64,000 nucleotides of DNA from a virus: the IMG/VR virus record IMGVR_UViG_3300025466_000012, positions 124,001-188,000 of that record. One strand, given 5' to 3'. The notes under the pieces are model-generated. The model ran no database searches and had not been told where the DNA came from. It was given only the letters and a program-made list of their open reading frames with translations. This document shows, in pieces, positions 63,430 to 64,000 of this stretch; the first letter of the stretch is position 1, and every line of letters begins with the position of its first letter. The translations under genes and the position numbers were made by a program.

Positions 63430-64000
63430 ATTTTGTACAACTGGTGGCTTACCACAATCTGCTAGAGCATCAATCGTGCATGAACATGCGAAAAACATTA
63501 TCACCGGGTCTGGACCATATCTTGCATACCGTAGAAAGACATGCTGACTTTGCCAGTTTGGCACTGATTGAAAAACAACAGCAGATACAGACTGCTTTTG
63601 ATCAGTTTGAACAAGAGCTGGATCGTATCAAGTGGCAGGTACGGGACAAGATTGCCCAGCAAGAAACAGTCTGGTACCAGCGTAGCTATCAACAGTATGA
63701 AGGTACCTTGCAGGATCGACTTTCACAACGTCCAGAATTTGTGCAGGAATATCGCAATCAACGCAGGTCAATCAGCGCAGAAATGGATCATGTGTTGCAG
63801 TCTCGTGTGATGCGATACGGTGATTGGCGTCATGCTGGCATGATCATACATCCGGGATCCGAACAATTCCTGGATCACCTGGTCGGGCTAGATCCTCTGT
63901 ATCTTGTAGACGAAAGCCTGTATCTGTTGGAACCGGTGTTGGCACAACACACCGAAGTCTATCAACGCCGACTGCGTACCTATACCATTGAAGAAAATCT
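63420..64000 (+). CDS. Probable SAM-dependent methyltransferase, 3' truncated
   Basis: Open from the ATG at 63420 (10-base overlap with polymerase) to the window end; 193 residues visible. The N-terminal 120 are helical (IEKQQQIQTAFDQFEQELDR). From about residue 137 the sequence GDWRHAGMIIHPGSEQFLDH, LVGLDPLYLVDESLYLLEPV and YQRRLRTY resembles phage class I methyltransferase-type proteins (GxxPGxxxFxxxLVxxDPLYxVD). The glycine-rich motif is degenerate (HPGSEQF in place of GxGxG), so activity is uncertain. The remainder lies beyond this window. Confidence 0.62.
   Translation, partial: MELDFVQLVAYHNLLEHQSCMNMRKTLSPGLDHILHTVERHADFASLALIEKQQQIQTAFDQFEQELDRIKWQVRDKIAQQETVWYQRSYQQYEGTLQDRLSQRPEFVQEYRNQRRSISAEMDHVLQSRVMRYGDWRHAGMIIHPGSEQFLDHLVGLDPLYLVDESLYLLEPVLAQHTEVYQRRLRTYTIEEN

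Noticed and set aside
1-64000. tRNA genes, rRNA genes, insertion sequences, attachment sites and integrase
   Set aside because: Read through intergenic gaps on both strands; no cloverleaf with a GTTCGA-type loop, no transposase or integrase motif and no IS-type terminal repeats were seen. A tRNA scan would be decisive.

Overview
This window looks like part of the genome of a large lytic tailed phage of the T4 type (myovirus-like Caudoviricetes), probably from an uncultured aquatic lineage. The evidence is a family B DNA polymerase (gp43 type), a clamp-loader large subunit (gp44 type), a DsbA-like DNA-binding protein, PhoH, a GroES/gp31-like co-chaperonin, a long tail-fibre block, endolysins with holin- and spanin-like genes, dense ATGA-overlapped genes almost all on the + strand, and T4-style late promoter motifs (NNTAAATA) before many genes. 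There are no ribosomal RNA genes, no convincing tRNA, no integrase and no transposase. The host cannot be named. The TctC-type binding protein and lipoprotein signals only suggest a Gram-negative proteobacterium.

Layout. 1-2.5 kb: small conserved phage genes. 2.8-5.0 kb: an operon with an HNH-like protein, an unknown protein and an ABC-ATPase/GNAT fusion. 5.1-8.8 kb: rubrerythrin, a secreted protein, a radical SAM enzyme, an ATP-grasp ligase and a glycosyltransferase-like protein. 8.8-12.7 kb: short early-type genes, each group behind a strong sigma70-type promoter with a 17-bp spacer. Two of these promoters are part of an identical 56-bp repeat carrying a palindrome between -35 and -10. 12.7-13.9 kb: a SleB-type wall hydrolase and a holin-like protein. 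14.2-15.7 kb: IF-1, superoxide dismutase and an IscA-like carrier. 15.8-24.5 kb: tail fibre and receptor-binding proteins. 24.5-31.3 kb: replication and chaperone functions (DnaE-like fragment, GroES-like, HhH glycosylase, clamp loader, HAD phosphatase), then phoH on the minus strand.

31.4-38.7 kb is an accessory island: SGNH hydrolase, methyltransferase, ferritin-like protein, class I glutamine amidotransferase, DUF2061 membrane protein, TctC-like binding protein, two sulfotransferase-like genes, a 2OG-Fe(II) oxygenase-like gene and an APS-kinase-like gene, most with overlapping start and stop codons. 38.7-41.9 kb is a second lysis cassette (GH19-like endolysin, spanin-like pair, 3-TM holin with a nucleoporin-like FG-repeat tail). 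42-45 kb holds DnaJ- and ClpA-like chaperones.

46.5-58.7 kb is the most unusual part. It is a run of large multi-domain enzymes and small proteins, several of which begin with a sequence like the T4 capsid targeting peptide (MR-x-x-EFV-x-E), contain [V/I/L]-x-E linkers that a T4-type prohead protease could cut, and end in one of four Cys/His-containing C-terminal tags. I infer that this locus encodes proteins packaged in the capsid and injected with the DNA: nucleotidyltransferases, a metalloprotease/amidoligase polyprotein, a lipase-like hydrolase, a GNAT acetyltransferase, Dps and a deaminase. The window ends with DsbA, a sulfotransferase-like protein, an unknown protein, DNA polymerase and a truncated probable methyltransferase.
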